In this document: piece after piece, positions 25,595 through 38,908 of the stretch
How the letters are laid out: the number at the start of each line of letters is the position of its first letter
Position numbering within the stretch: position 1 is the first letter of the stretch
From: Cadophora sp. MPI-SDFR-AT-0126
Taxonomy: Eukaryota; Ascomycota; Leotiomycetes; Helotiales; Ploettnerulaceae
DNA: 64,000 nt
Direction: 5' to 3'
NCBI GenBank assembly: GCA_020747065.1
Contig: JAGMVK010000010.1
Span: 806,001-870,000 of the forward strand
Made by a program: the position numbers and the translations under genes
The notes under the pieces: generated by a model
Told to the model about the DNA's origin: nothing
The model's input: only the letters and a program-made list of their open reading frames with translations
Databases searched by the model: none

Positions 25595-26082
25595 GGTTTA
25601 TTGATCTCTACTTTCGAGAATGTCGAGAAGTTGGGGAGGAAAGTTGAACCTGCTGTTGCGAACGGCATGCACAAGATCTCGGACTTGCCGTCTTCAATCA
25701 GGTGAGACGACATTCTCGACTGGCACGGCCTTCCCAGATAGGAAGGTATGATTCCTTTGTCAGTGAGCCAAGGATTTTGCCCACAGATTGCTTGACATTG
25801 CTTGTACGATAATATGGGTCTCATGTCTCTTGGATTTAGACCGACCAACGGGCTATGCTCGTACGGATAAGATGTGCTCGAGTGCATCGCATGGAGTTCG
25901 GAGCTGCCTCTCTTTCTGTTCATGAACCAACACTTGGCGCAGCGCAGCGGTACCCACATTCTCGTACTCTGTCCATTGACGTACCTTAAAATGGAGTCTG
26001 GCGATACTTGAAAACAGAGTGATTGTTGAAGACCCATGTTATCATGTCGCAGAAGACATGGTAGGGGATCTTCATGCAGCAT
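25588..26082 (-). pseudogene. Fragment of a fungal membrane-protein ectodomain
   Basis: Open frame of 164 codons, overlapping by 7 bp the start of the secreted protein gene. The stretch HSPLVGLNPRDMRPILSYKQ, followed by CQAICGQNPW, resembles the Cys-containing ectodomain that precedes the membrane spans in a broad family of uncharacterised Pezizomycotina multi-pass proteins (from memory, not searched). No transmembrane region follows, and upstream frames (25986-26354) break into several pieces with plausible splice sites at about 25993 and 26219. I read it as a truncated relic, though it could be an exon of a gene model I failed to assemble. Confidence 0.3.
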
Positions 26083-26354
26083 GGCTTCCGGATCTGCATC
26101 CCGGACCGGATGATTGCTCCTCGAGCATCCAATTCAACGTTGAGCGGCAAAGAAAGGTCTCGCTTAAAACAGAAATGAACTGAGAATTGGACCTGCCTGC
26201 TACCAAGAGAAGCATCACTTACCTGACCTGTCACTGCCTTCAATGGGCTTCGGATAAGAGGTTTTCTGAGGTGGCAGGGCAGCAATTCTGATTTCGTGGC
26301 GCTATTAATGCGGAAGGTCGGAAGTGAGTAGCTGTTCCCAGAAGCCAGCACCAA

Positions 26355-27785
26355 TCTTAATCAAGGCAGTATGGGGCTGTATTGTGAACGAGCTAGTTAA
26401 ATAACAGAATGTCGAAGTTTAGAGCTTTGCATTTGTGCCTCGGTCCAGAGATTTGTGGGATGAGACCAGTTTTGGCAAGGTTTTGGAAGCGAGATGTTTA
26501 GGCCGACATGGGTCAAAACAAGATTCCATGCTGTATCCGCATTAAATGGCGCTTAGATCATTCTATGTTGAGGCTTGATGCCTGGAACCCTGGGCTAGGA
26601 ACAAGAAGTACTTGAGCAGACTCTGCGTCTGCCAGAACCGATATTTGGCAACTAATCTACTCGCATGGGCATGAATTGGGAGGCCAAGCTATGGAAAGCA
26701 AGTTTTAAGGACCACTTCTTTTGCATCAAGCCCATTATTTCATGTGAAGAACAGCGTTTTTTAGGAATAGCTCGGTTAAATTCTAGGCTACAGTTGTAGC
26801 TGAGAATATGCATGGGTTTTGCCCTTGATACTATCGCGACCTATGTGCAATCACATCACATCACGTATCAAGCATTCCCAGCGCAAAGCAGATAGGTTCA
26901 AGGATTCTGCTCGAAGTCCAGGGCAAAAATAAGAAAATTGGTTCACATAACACTACAAAGAGACTGATCTCCAAAGTAGAATATCTCAGATTGAAGCGAA
27001 GCTTTGGAGGTCTCGACAATGTTAAACATGTATATCCCGTTACTGACGATGCAGAACGACTGCTCTGACGCCAGCTCAGGTTATATTCCTCATTTTTAAG
27101 TCTTTCAAAGCATGTATAAGAGGGGCAACCTCGGCCGATATGTCGAGATCCTCGAGATGACTGAGCTGTATTGGTATCCCCGACCCAGACTACCGAACCA
27201 CACTTATTGATTAATGATAAGGGCGCGAGAACAGGTTCCACACCTTCCAAAATAAGTCGTTTATTGGTTCTAGATGATTTTAAAGAGGTTTGGGACTCGG
27301 TCGAAAAGCTTTTTTTCCTCCATAGCCGTCTCATTTCGAGGCTTGATCAGAGTTGAGATCTGACTTCGTGATCTGGCTGTATTGGCCTACAAGCATCGTA
27401 CCAATAAACTATTAATCTCAAGTTGCGCTAAATCTTTCAGCAGTTATCACACTATATTTCTTTCTTTACGAACTTTGCGGCCCGTAAAATTAGCATTTGA
27501 AAGCATCTACAAAACTTCCTTTAGCCCCGCGTCCTGCATCAACTTCATGAATAAGATGTCACTTCCACTACTTGACAATAGTACTCTGTAAAGCCGAACC
27601 AGGACTTTGCCGAAGTACTCTTCCTTATTGCTGGCGCTGCTTGTGCAGAGACGATAAGTCCAAGTGTACACTGGCTCGTTGAACGAGATATCTTCGCCAA
27701 GTGTCACTTCTCACTGCAGATTCGAGTATCAACCGTCTCCATTGAGACTGTACCGAAGTTCCCAAACTCGTATATGTAAGTACTA
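26355..27785. other. Intergenic stretch, no supported gene
   Basis: About 1.4 kb of normal composition. Open frames at 26861-27334 (-, 157 codons) and 27507-27707 (-, 66 codons) show no family signature I trust. Confidence 0.45.
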
Positions 27786-28012
27786 CTTTACGGAGGTACA
27801 TCGGTTAAGTGTTGTAAGAGGGGCGGTGGGGACTCCAGGGGGGATTTTCTCACTGATGCGGCTCTTGACTTCATCGAGTAATCACAGGCACAACTCACGG
27901 GCCATTTTCATAAAACAGTTGCCTCAAGAAGAAAAGAGTAAGACTCAAGCGAGAGCTCCATAAAGCCCCCACCGCCCCTCTTACAACACTTAACCGCTGT
28001 ACCTCCGTAGAG
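27786..28012. mobile_element. MITE-like element 1 (227 bp, long TIRs)
   Basis: Its ends are inverted repeats of about 46 bp: left starts CTTTACGGAGGTACATCGG, right (reverse complement) CTCTACGGAGGTACAGCGG. Both run through TTAAGTGTTGTAAGAGGGGC with only two mismatches over the shared length. There is no coding capacity. The outer 28 bp are shared with the element at 43858-44110, but the interiors differ. No clear target duplication is seen. Size and structure fit a non-autonomous DNA transposon. Confidence 0.75.
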
Positions 28013-28167
28013 GAAGCTGGAACTTCATTATGAAGCCTTGGTACACTTTTGGAAGTGTCCGAACCAACATCTTGACAAGCGGAGATGGCTTCATGTGATG
28101 GCAGAGCTGGATGTTGGGGAAGAGGCGCAGTCCAGAAACGACTGGGATCCAAGATAGTACAGGACTT

Positions 28168-28182
28168 CTATATAGTATAAAT
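28168..28182 (+). promoter_or_regulatory. TATA-like box of the secreted-protein gene
   Basis: CTATATAGTATAAAT lies about 165 bp before the chosen ATG at 28347. A possible 5' UTR intron (GTAAGA at about 28290, TTAG at about 28335) lies between. Suggestive only. Confidence 0.35.
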
Positions 28183-28346
28183 GAGACCAGCGAGGCTCTT
28201 CTGCCACGACAACATCCGAAGCAGTCACTCAATTGAACCTTCTCAGAACATCAACCCCAGTACACTACAAAGTGCCTTCAATTCCAGGTAAGATTTCTCG
28301 GCCTCTTCATGAGACAAGGCAACTGACCGTCTTAGTTGTGGTAAAG

Positions 28347-29516
28347 ATGTTGAAGTCTATCGTGTCCATGACATGGATCCTGCCGGTCATTCTCGCCGCT
28401 CCTTCGGTTCGAAGAAGCACCAAGGAAGCCAATCTCTTCGTCAAATTCGACAAGACAACCCTGGAGACAGAAATCACCGTCATGGACGTATCCTCCCAAC
28501 TTCTAGGGCAGATTTGTAATACGTTACTCAACTCTGGTCCATTCGTGGATTTTCCAATTTCTACGAACCTCGACCAGAATGGCGCAGGTAAGATCACTCT
28601 GTTCATATTTAACTTCCATACAGCCTCTACACGTCCAAATGCTAACGGTGAGCTTCAGGGAATGTCACTCTTGGTACAGATACATACGTAGTTCATGAAC
28701 TGGCCGAGTTCTCTGGTGGCATCACCTGTACAAGAATGTACAACAACCTCGACAGTGTTGTCAAATGTTTGATCAAGGTGCCAGAATCCCTCAAGCTCGC
28801 GCCCCTGGGCAAGAAAAGTATCGCCAACTGCTTCATTGGTAGTGCACATGACATGGAGCAAACATCAAACATCTTTGCCGCTCAGATGACGGACTCTGAG
28901 CTGGTGCCTATCAATACTATCCCACCAGCGGCTACATCGAATCTTCAAGACCTCGAGTTCAAGCTCACAAACACTAGTGAAGGTCGAGCAGATTGTAACC
29001 TCTGGACAAAGGGAGTTGTTCGGATCGGGGATGGAGATCCTCACCAAAACTACTTGCATACACAACTCAGCGTACATTAAACCTCAAGCCCGTTCCTTGC
29101 ATCAGGAGACTGACGATAGAGAACAGGAAAACATCAACTGTGGGGCTGCCGCTCAATGCGAAGTCTCCAGGGAGTCGGCAAGAACATATGCAGTTAACTT
29201 TTCCTGGGGAGGATCTTTTGGCGGATGGACCAGTGCTGGATTCGCTGTTGAACAAAGCACGACAACTGGCGAAGCATATGGTTGCACGGCGTTGAGTTAC
29301 CAAACGGTCTGTATTTGGTACAGCAATGCCCATACAGCGTATAGCGTCCAGACTAGAGAGCACAATCAATGTTATGGCGACCAGTGGGGAGAGAGATACG
29401 TTCTGGTCTCACCAAATATTCATAACGTAGGAGGAAGTTATTATTGTGTCGTTGGTACCTGCCGATTCCAGAGTGCTAACTGGATGCAAAGAGATGGCCG
29501 TGCCGGTGGACCATGA
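28347..29516 (+). CDS. Secreted Cys-rich protein, 347 aa, unknown family
   Basis: Exons are 28347-28587, 28659-29071 and 29127-29516, with introns of 71 bp (GTAAGA..CAG, phase 1) and 55 bp (GTACAT..CAG, phase 0). The frame is uninterrupted and ends TGA at 29514. Residues 1-18 form a signal peptide (MLKSIVSMTWILPVILAA). An N-terminal part (about 19-215) contains five Cys. The C-terminal domain (about 219-347) starts ENINCGAAAQCEV and contains FSWGGSFGGW, then TVCIWYSNAHTAYSV and YYCVVGTCRF; its seven Cys and alternating pattern suggest a disulfide-bonded beta fold. I recall CIWYxxAHTAY-like motifs in uncharacterised fungal secreted proteins but cannot name a family. An in-frame upstream ATG at 28233 would add 38 residues and bury the signal peptide, so 28347 is preferred. 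MITE element 1 ends about 335 bp upstream. Confidence 0.8.
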
Positions 29517-30078
29517 TTGCTTCCCCAAAGACGGGGAAAAGACCTTCGAGCTTCCTAGTTTCTGACTAACTTCTTTCAAAGGGTTGGAACATGTAGCGTT
29601 GATTCAAACTCAGGTCTGGGTGGCGAAGTCAGTATATTCAACAGGACGGCTTGAGAACTCAACTTCTCAAGGCAGCGGCATTCGTCATTAATTGAGAGCC
29701 AAGATCAATTTTTTAGGATTTTTCCTTTTTGGAACGTCACATATTATCATCAACAAAGGTAGCTCGAACAATGAATTCTCGCTATGGGAGAACACTAGTA
29801 AAGACCGGTGACTACAGGATGCCATCGTTGCCCTGCTGCCGAAGGAGCCTCGACCCCCTTTTACCTAATCCTTCTCTTTCAATATACATCAGGGATAGCC
29901 AGCCAGCCGTTCCGTCTAGCTATACAGTATACCATCGTTACACTGCGCACGAGACCATCTCGAGCCCCATTTCAGAACAGAACTGCTAAAATCAAAAACA
30001 AGGAGTACCCTTCGTTAATACGAGAGTAGACTGTAGGATGCCATCGTTGCCCTACAATTAACAGCCTACAACTATGTC
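29517..30078. other. Flank between secreted gene and AT-rich block 2
   Basis: No gene seen. It contains a 19-bp exact direct repeat, AGGATGCCATCGTTGCCCT, at 29816-29834 and 30035-30053 (with GACT two bases upstream of each). The second copy ends about 25 bp before the AT-rich block. Confidence 0.6.
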
Positions 30079-30610
30079 AGTAACTAGTTTTAAAAGAGAT
30101 TCTCCTAGCCTCGTTATTTAAATTACTAATTTATATTATAATAAAGTAATTTAATACTATTAGTATAATATAAAATATAAAGATTATAAATTAGATTAGT
30201 TTTAGTAAATATATAATTTAGGTACATTTACTTAGAAAAATAAAGCTTATTAATACTTATTTAATTCTTTTATTAGTATAAATATTATAAACCCTAGTTG
30301 TTTTTTAAATTAATATACTTTATGTTAAAAGAGAATTTTTACTATCTTTAGTAAGTATACTACTTTTTTCTTATAAGAGCTTTTAAAACTATAAATTCTA
30401 TTATTATTAAAAGACTTATAGTTATTAAACTTCTAATTATTATTAATTATATAAAAATTTAAGCGCTATTATATTAGATAATTAATTAAGGTAAGATAAT
30501 AGAGATATATATTTTATTATATTCTTATAATAAATCTAATTATAATTTTATAGGAATAGTATTTTAAGATATTAATAGGTAGGTATTTATTATTAGTGAT
30601 TTTATTATAA

Positions 30611-30870
30611 TTGAACTATTATATATAAAGTTGTTATAAGCTAGTGTAGTTGCGAAGGAGAGCCGGTGACTTTATAGAAAGCTCTTATTATAAGTATATA
30701 GTTCCTTACGCTAGTATTCTAGCTCTTATACTAAGACTTCCTATATATATATACTTCTCCTCTAGACTCTTTAAGAGGCTCTTTAAGAGGCTAGAGTTTA
30801 GTTCTTCTTTAAAATAACTACTTACTTTAGAATTCCTAGAGCTTTACTTATTATAATACTCTATTTTATA
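30611..30870 (+). repeat. 5' LTR of gypsy B
   Basis: It aligns with 38660-38905 over words such as AAGCTCTTATTATAAGTATA, CCTTACGCTAGTATTCTAG and CTAGAGTTTAGTTCTTCT. The 3' end CTCTATTTTATA corresponds to CTCTATCTTACA in the other LTR. The exact left end is uncertain by about 20 bp. Confidence 0.7.
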
Positions 30871-33800
30871 AGCTAAACTCTTTTCCCTAAAAGAGGTAAT
30901 ATAAAGATTAAGAGAGATAAGTTTTATTTAAATAATTATATCTAGTACTACTAGACTCTTAAGTAATACTTACTTTAGTAATATTATTTATAATACTTTA
31001 TATAAGATAATAGAATCTATTAATCCCTTTTATATAATAAAGTAAAAGAATATATCTGAAAGTAATATTACCTTAGAGTCTTAAGCTAATAATAATAGAG
31101 AATCTTTTTATATTTATAGCTAGCTTATTTATACTTATAAAAAAAAAGTAAAAGTAAAGCTAGTTTAGAGAATAATTTTAAATATATTTAATTATATAAT
31201 AGATAATATAATCTTCTTTATTTTAGATATAAATAATAATTCTATAGTATTAAGAATTCTTACTAAAAAGTAGATTAGTTAGAAATAATATAAGCTTAAA
31301 AAGTAATTATATTTATTAATGGAGTCTAAAGTTAAAGATATATATATAAAAGTTAGATTTACTTATTATAAGAATAGTCTTACTAAACTTTACTATCTTT
31401 AAGTTATCTCTATAATTAATATAGAAATAATAGATATATAATAAGTAATTAAAGAAAGCTTTTAATAAACTTATAATATAATATTAGATTCTATAGCTTT
31501 TACTTTAATAAGAGATATTAGAATACTAATAGTAAGTTATACTTTTAATTAAGAAGTTGAATTTAATTTACTAAGCTTATAGTACTTATTATAAAGAGAT
31601 ATTATTAAACTAAGGATTTTAATAGTCTTAATAGATTAGTAAGTAATTATTATAGTACTTATAGTAAATTATATAGTTTATAATTTAAGGATAATATTAT
31701 TAATATATTTAAACTTAGATATATATATTTTACTAGAGTATAATATAACTTAAGTAAAAGATAAATATAATTATAAAAAATACCTTATAATTATAATCTT
31801 TAAGAAATATAAGAGAGAAAGCTTTAAGAGCTTATATAATTAAAAAAATACTTAAGAAGAGATTTTTAAAGCTTAATCTCATAATTATAATATATATATT
31901 AACTAAGTATATATTATAGCTACTAATATAAAAGGCGACTTATCTATTTATTAAGAGGATATAAAATAAACTATTTATAGACTTAAGAGAATTCTATTAG
32001 TATAAGATATATTTATTAATTTTTTAAAAGACTTTTATACTTTTAAAGAAACTTAAAGTATAAAAGTAACTAAGAATATTAAGAATTTTTACTAATAATT
32101 TAGCGAGTCTATATAAGTTATATACTAATAGTTTATTATTCTTATTAAAGACTATAATACTAGGATATTAGATAAAGATATTATTACTAATCTTAGAGAA
32201 GTAATTATATATATATTAATAATATAATAAATTAACTTTTATATATTTATAAACTTAGTTAAGACTTACTAATAATAAAAGAAGTTAGTTAATAATACTA
32301 AGTCCTCTATAAAATAAATATAAAGAATACTTTAGAATCTACTAAAAGCTAGGAATATAAATATTGAAGCTAGTTCTAGAAATAATACTAAGAATAGTAG
32401 CTCTTATAAGAGATAAGAAGAAGAATATCTTAGTAAGTGTAATAAAAGATATACTTTAAATAGTATATTTTCTTTAATAAGATCTTAATCTTTCTAAGAA
32501 AGAGGAAATAAGAAGAAGACTACTTTAAGTACTATTTACTATTCTTATAATTAAAAGAACTACTGAATAAGAAATTAAGAGTATCTTAAGTTTATTAAAT
32601 AAGTATAAGATAACTTACGAACTTTTAAAGCTAAGGAATATCTTAAAGCTATAAAAAAAGTATTCTAAAATAAGAGAAAAATATATATAGCTATATATAT
32701 AAAAAGATAGAAATAGCTTAGCTCTAGTAAAGATATAAGAAAAGCTAATATTAAGTCTTAAGTATTAAAAGCTTAAGGGATATCCTTAGATATCTATATA
32801 TTTTTATAAATCTAAATTAAACTAAGATAAATATAAAAGTATTATTATATAATTTAATAAATAATAACTTAAATTATAATTTCTTTAATAAATATAAAAC
32901 TAAATAAATAAGATTTCTTTTCTTATTTAAGTATAAATAAGAATTCGTAACTTTTAATAAATATTAGTTTTAGGTTTCTTATATTTATAACTTAGATATA
33001 ATTATATAAGATAATTATAAGATTTCTAAGATATTTTATAAAAGATTCTATAATTATAAAGACTTTAGATATAATTTAATTCTTAGAATAGAATTTCTAG
33101 AATATAAGAGAGCTAAGTATTATAATTAGAAACTTAAGAAATAAGCTTATACTCTAACTTAAGATAAAATCTAAATTATAATAGTAAATAAGTTTACTAA
33201 GACTCTTAATACTAACTTAAATTTAGTAATATATATCTTATTTATTTCTTAATTAAACTATAATTACCTTAGAAATATAAGATCTTATAGATATTTAAGT
33301 TAGTTATAAGATATCTAAATAAATAGCAGAGTTATTAATCTATTATAAGTCCTAACTCTATAAATAAAGCTCTAAAGCTTATATTACTTCCGAATTAGCT
33401 TATGGATTTTATAGATATCTATAATAATAATCTACTAATTATATTACTTAAAGAATAAGTCGGATTTAAATATACTATTAATACTAATACTCTACTTATA
33501 TATAGCTTTTTCTATAATCTTTCTGAACTATAACTTGCTACTTTCTATAAATACTTAATAACTATTTTATAAAAGAGATAGATTTATTCTTCAAAGAGCT
33601 TTATAAGTATACTTATATTATTTATACTAAAGAAAGATAAAGGTCTATAGTTATATATTAATTATTAAAAGCTAAATAAAGTAATAATTAAAAATTGTTA
33701 TTTCTTACTATTAATTAATAAAATACTAAATTATCTTAGTAGAGTTATAGTCTTTATAACTCTTAATCTAAAGGATATCTACTATTATATTTATATTAAA

Positions 33801-36800
33801 GAAAGCTATAAATAAAAGACTATATTTTATATAAGATATAGATATTTTAAGTACTTAGTAATATCTTTTAAGCTATTTAATACTTTAGTTATATTTTAAG
33901 TATGTATTAATAAAGTATTAGTAAGGCTAATTAATTATTTTGTAGTAGTATATTTAGATAATATTTTAATTTATTCTAAAAATAAAATAAAGTATTATAA
34001 GTATATTAGAGTTATAATAAAATAATTAAGAAAATATAAACTCTTTATTAAACTTAATAAGTATAAATTTATAGTAGATTAAGTAAAGTTCTTAGAGTTT
34101 AAAGTTAAATTTACTAAGATTTAAGTAGATCTAAAATAGATTTAATTAATTTAAGAGTAGTTAAAGCTTAAGTCTTATAAAGATATCTAAGCTTTTCTAA
34201 GCTTTATAAACTTTTATTAAAGATCTATATTAGAGTACTTTAAGATAGTTATAAGCTTAATAAGTATATTTTAAAGTATAAAGAAGAGAATTAAAAAGGA
34301 ACTTTTTAAATTCTTTAATATTACTAAAAAAAAGCTTTATTAAGTTAAAAGCTACTTTTACTAGTACTTTAGTTATAATATATTTCGATTTTATAAAGTA
34401 TATTTAATTAGAAACTAATACTTCTAAGTTTATAATTATTAGAGTACTCTTTTAGTAAGCTAATTTTTTTTAGAAGAATTTAAGTAATATTAGAAGTTTA
34501 TTATATATTAGTTTTAAAAGATAATTAGTACTAAATAGAATTATATTACTTATAATAAAAAGCTTTTAGCTATTATAAAGTATTTTAAAAAGTAGAGATA
34601 TTACTTTAAAAGTAGTTAATATATTATTAAAGTACTTATAAACTATAATAACTTTAAATACTTTATAATAGTAAAATATTTAAAGAGTTAATAAGTATAA
34701 TAAGTAATATATCTTATTACTTATAATTTTAAGATCTATTATTATAAGAGTATTATAAACTTAGTAGATAGACTTAATAAGAGACTAAATTATTAAGAAT
34801 CTAAAAGTTTTACTAATATTATATAGTTACTAATATTTTAAAATAAGTTAAAAAGTACTTTTATAAGTATATTATAGAGTTAAGGAGCTAATACTTATAT
34901 ATTCTTTAATAAAGATTATAAAATAATAATAGAATAATTTTCTAGAATTACTTAGAATCTTACTAATAAAAAGCTAAACTTAATATTAATAGAACTAGAT
35001 TAAGTTACTTAAAGAAGAATTTTAAAAGTTAAGTATATAAAACTTAGTCTTCTAGATAATATACTTAAGATAATAGCTCTATTTATAGATATATTATTAT
35101 ATATAAAGAGTAAAAGCTAACTACTTATTATAAGAATTAATAATTATAAATATCTTATTCTAATATTATAAATAAAAGTAATAATAAGATCTTAAATTAT
35201 TTTAGCTCTTATATCGAAAATACTATAGGACTTAATTATCTTAGCTTAGTATAATAATAAAATTTATAGAAATTATATAAACATAGTAGATAAGCTTAGA
35301 TTGTAATAAGATTATAAATAAGATTTAGATAATATAAGACTTTTCTAGTAAAAATCTAAGTTATATATCTCTTATAATCTTATATTAAAGACCTAAATTA
35401 TAAAGCTTTATTATAATAACTTATTAGTAAGATACTATAAAATAATTAAGATATTATAATTATTTTATAGAACTTACTTTTAGAATAAAATAAAAGATAA
35501 TATTAGAATATATATTTATAAGTATAATATTTATTAAACGATTAAATTAAAATAATATATATTATATAAACTTCTAATAAGTCTCTTAAAGCTTTCTTAG
35601 TCTTAGTCTAAGATTTTAATAGATTTTATTATAAGATTATTATTTTATAAAGACTTATATAATAGCTTAGATCTTAATTATATGTTAGTAATTATTAATT
35701 AATATTTAAAAATAATTTAGTACTTAGTATATTATAAAATAATTAATACTCTTAAGCTTATAAAGCTATTATTTAAGAAAGTCTTTTTATTATTTAATAT
35801 ATTATAAGATATTATTTTTAATAGAAGAATAGTATTTACTAGTAAATTCTAGTTTATTCTTTATTTTTATATATATATTAAATAAAAATTAAGTTTTATA
35901 TATTATCTTTAAACTAATAAATAAATAGAAAAATAAAATCACAACTTAGAAATATATTTCTATATATATTATAAGATATTTTAGAAGAATTAAGTAAATA
36001 AATTAGCTTTTACTAAATTTTCTTATAATAATTCCTTCTACTAGTTATTATAAATATCCTTATTTTTAGTATATTATAACTATAAACTAGTAATACCTTA
36101 AAACTCTATAAATAAAGTTTAAAGAAAAGATATACTAGCTACTTAAGATAAAATAAAACTACTAAATAATTAAAGAATTAAACTTGCTAAGATTTAAGAT
36201 TATATATAATAGAGTTAAGAAAGATATTATAATACTTAGTACTTAGATAAATATTTCTAGTTAAAATAATAAGTAATACTTAATACTAAAAATATTAAGT
36301 TAAAGACTAAAAAGTTATTACTAAAATATATTAGCTTATTTTAGATTATTAAATATATAAGTAATATAATATATACTCTAAAGTTACTAAGTTTATATAA
36401 AAAGCTATATCTAACTTTCTATATTTTTTTCTTTAAAGAATATATAATATAAGTAAGAAAGTAGCTAGATAACTTCTCTTTTAATAAACTACTAGAGCTA
36501 AGTAAAGAAGATAACCTCTAAAAATAAGAAATTAAAGCTATTCTTAATTATAAATAAGATAATAAGAGTAAGACTAAGAAATACTCAATTAAATAAAAAG
36601 ACTTTCTAAAGAATTATAATACTTAGCTCTTAATATACTTAAATTTAGATAATACTAAAGAAACCCTTAAAGTATATAATATAAATTATAAGCTTAAAAG
36701 CTAAATACTAGAAGTAAAGAGATATAAACTCTTTATATAACTAATAAGAAAAGCTAGTAGACTATAAAAAAGAGTTAGTTATTTAAGAAAATATTACTAC

Positions 36801-38659
36801 TTATAAATAAAGATACTCTTTCCTTATCTTTTCCTATAAAAGTTTTTCTTAGAGTTTTATTAAAGCTTCTTAACTAAGTTAATATAAAAGTATAATATAT
36901 AATAGTATATATAAAAGAATAAATATTATATAAGAAAGTATATATTAAAAGTAAAGATTTTTATTCTAGTTATAAAGTAATAATATAATACTATTATAAG
37001 TACTTAAAGTATAAAGTATTTACTTTATAATTTAAATCCTTTAAGTCCTAAACTCTTAAAGTAAAGCTTAACTTAAATCTGAACTTATACTATAATATCT
37101 TATTAAGTACTAAAGTATTATAAGATATCTCTAAAGATTACTCTAGTTATATTATTTAATAATACTCTACTCTTTTTAAGTATTAGTATCTAATAATTAT
37201 AAAGAAGACTTAATAAACTTATAATTACTATTATAATTTTATAATATAATTAGATTTTACTAACTAATTCCTTTAAAAGCTTATATAAGATTTAATTAGA
37301 CTTAGAAGTAAAAGTAATAATATATATATTCTTAAACTTAATTATATTACTAATTAAATATACTATACTTTTATAGAAAGTATAAAATTCTTATTATCTA
37401 TTAGTATTATATTAATTATAAGATTAGAGAGACTTATTTCTAAAGTATTAATAAAAAAAAAGACTTAGTTCAGATCCTTCTTATCTAGCTTAAAAGTAAT
37501 ATAAAAAGAGAAATCTATTATATTATACTTATCTAACTACTCTATAAAATCATAAGTACTTTTAAGTATTATTAAATTATATCTAGTAAAGATATACTTA
37601 AGAGAGTATTAATAATTCTTATAAAACTAAGCTTTAAATTTTCTAGTAAGATTTTTAATAATATAAATATCTTTATAAAAAGCATAAGGAAACTATTTAC
37701 TTTATAGTTAGTATATAATTTACTATTAAAGTATAAAACTAGAATTATTAGTATCTTTTATAAATAAGGAATATATACTAATATATATATAGCCTTTTAC
37801 TTAGAGTAATAATTATAATTCTTCTTACTCTTTTTATTAGTATAATAAAAGAAAAGATCTACTAGTATAACTTTAAAGTATTAATTATAAGTACTTTTAT
37901 AAAATTAATTTATAAAGTTATTAGAGGTAATATTCTTCTAATAAGTAATAAAGGATATAATAAAGGATTTAAAAAAGATAATAAAGAAGAGAAATAAAGA
38001 TAAAAGAGTAATAATATATAATAATATATATTATAGATAATCTAGTAAGAAAAGTTATTATTATAAAAGAAAAGTACTATTTATATATATATATATATAT
38101 ATATAAGAGAGATAGCACGCTATTACAATTACTAAGTAGCTACTTTATACTTATTTACTTTATTTATACTTATTTACTACTATAATAAATACTTAATATA
38201 CTTTTTTATATAGCTTTCCTTTAATTACATTAAGAAGAAACTACTCTCTAATAAAGTATACTCTTATATAATCCCTTTATTTAGATATAAGAGTTAAATA
38301 TAAATTCTATAAGAGATTTATATTAAAGAAGTAAATATACTCTATTAGATTATAAGATTATTCTTAACTATTAAGACTATTTCTAAAAAGTTTATACGAA
38401 CTATATTATTAAGGAATATCAGATATTATATAAGCTAATAATAGCTCTAATATATAATTTTAGTATAGTAATCTAGATACTTATATTTAGTAATTAGTTA
38501 ACTTATATACTAGATATAATTTCTTACTAAACCTTATTAATAGAAATACAGAAGTATACTAATACTTAATTAGCTCTATTCTTTTAGTTATACTTTACTA
38601 TTTAATTATACTTAATTATATTTACTTTAGTATTATAGACGCTATTACTAGAAGAAAAG

Positions 38660-38905
38660 ATAATTATTATATATAAAGTTATTATAAGCTAATATAGTTA
38701 TAGAAGAGAGCTAGTAACTTATAGAAAGCTTTTATTATAAGTATATAATTCCTTACGCTAGTATTCTAGTTCTTATACTAAGACCTCTTATATATATATA
38801 CTTCTTCTCTAGACTTCTTAAGAAGCTAGAGTTTAGTTCTTCTAAAAAATAACTACTTAATTCAGAATTCCTAAAGCTTCGCTTACTATAATACTCTATC
38901 TTACA
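38660..38905 (+). repeat. 3' LTR of gypsy B
   Basis: Direct repeat partner of 30611-30870; ends ..CTTACA at 38905. The 21-bp tandem array begins 4 bp later. Confidence 0.7.
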
Positions 38906-38908
38906 AGT

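Larger units (their letters stand above)
30611..38905 (+). mobile_element. Ty3/gypsy retrotransposon B, RIPed
   Basis: Direct LTRs of about 240-260 bp bracket an 8.3-kb element. When stops are read as Gln, the + strand at about 33460-34130 gives the RT core: LILFILKKDKGLQLYINYQK, KNCYFLLLINKILNYLS, FITLNLKDIYYYIYIKE, a YLDNILIYS box at 33951-33977, then LRKYKLFIKLNKYKF and FLEFKVKFTK, each matching gypsy RT motifs in order. Gag-like sequence precedes it (about 31000-32700) and RNase H and integrase remnants follow (about 34350-36200). About 2 kb between integrase and the 3' LTR is unassigned. No target duplication was resolved. Every domain carries RIP-type stops. Confidence 0.8.

Noticed and set aside
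26861..27334. 157-codon minus-strand frame
   Set aside because: No family, no conserved pattern, Ser/Arg-rich as chance frames are; no splice partners seen.
27507..27707. Minus-strand frame ending KLMQDAGLKEVL as a methyltransferase relic
   Set aside because: Only a weak similarity to the LMxxAGFxxV segment of LaeA-like enzymes; no SAM-binding motif nearby, and a stop lies directly upstream.
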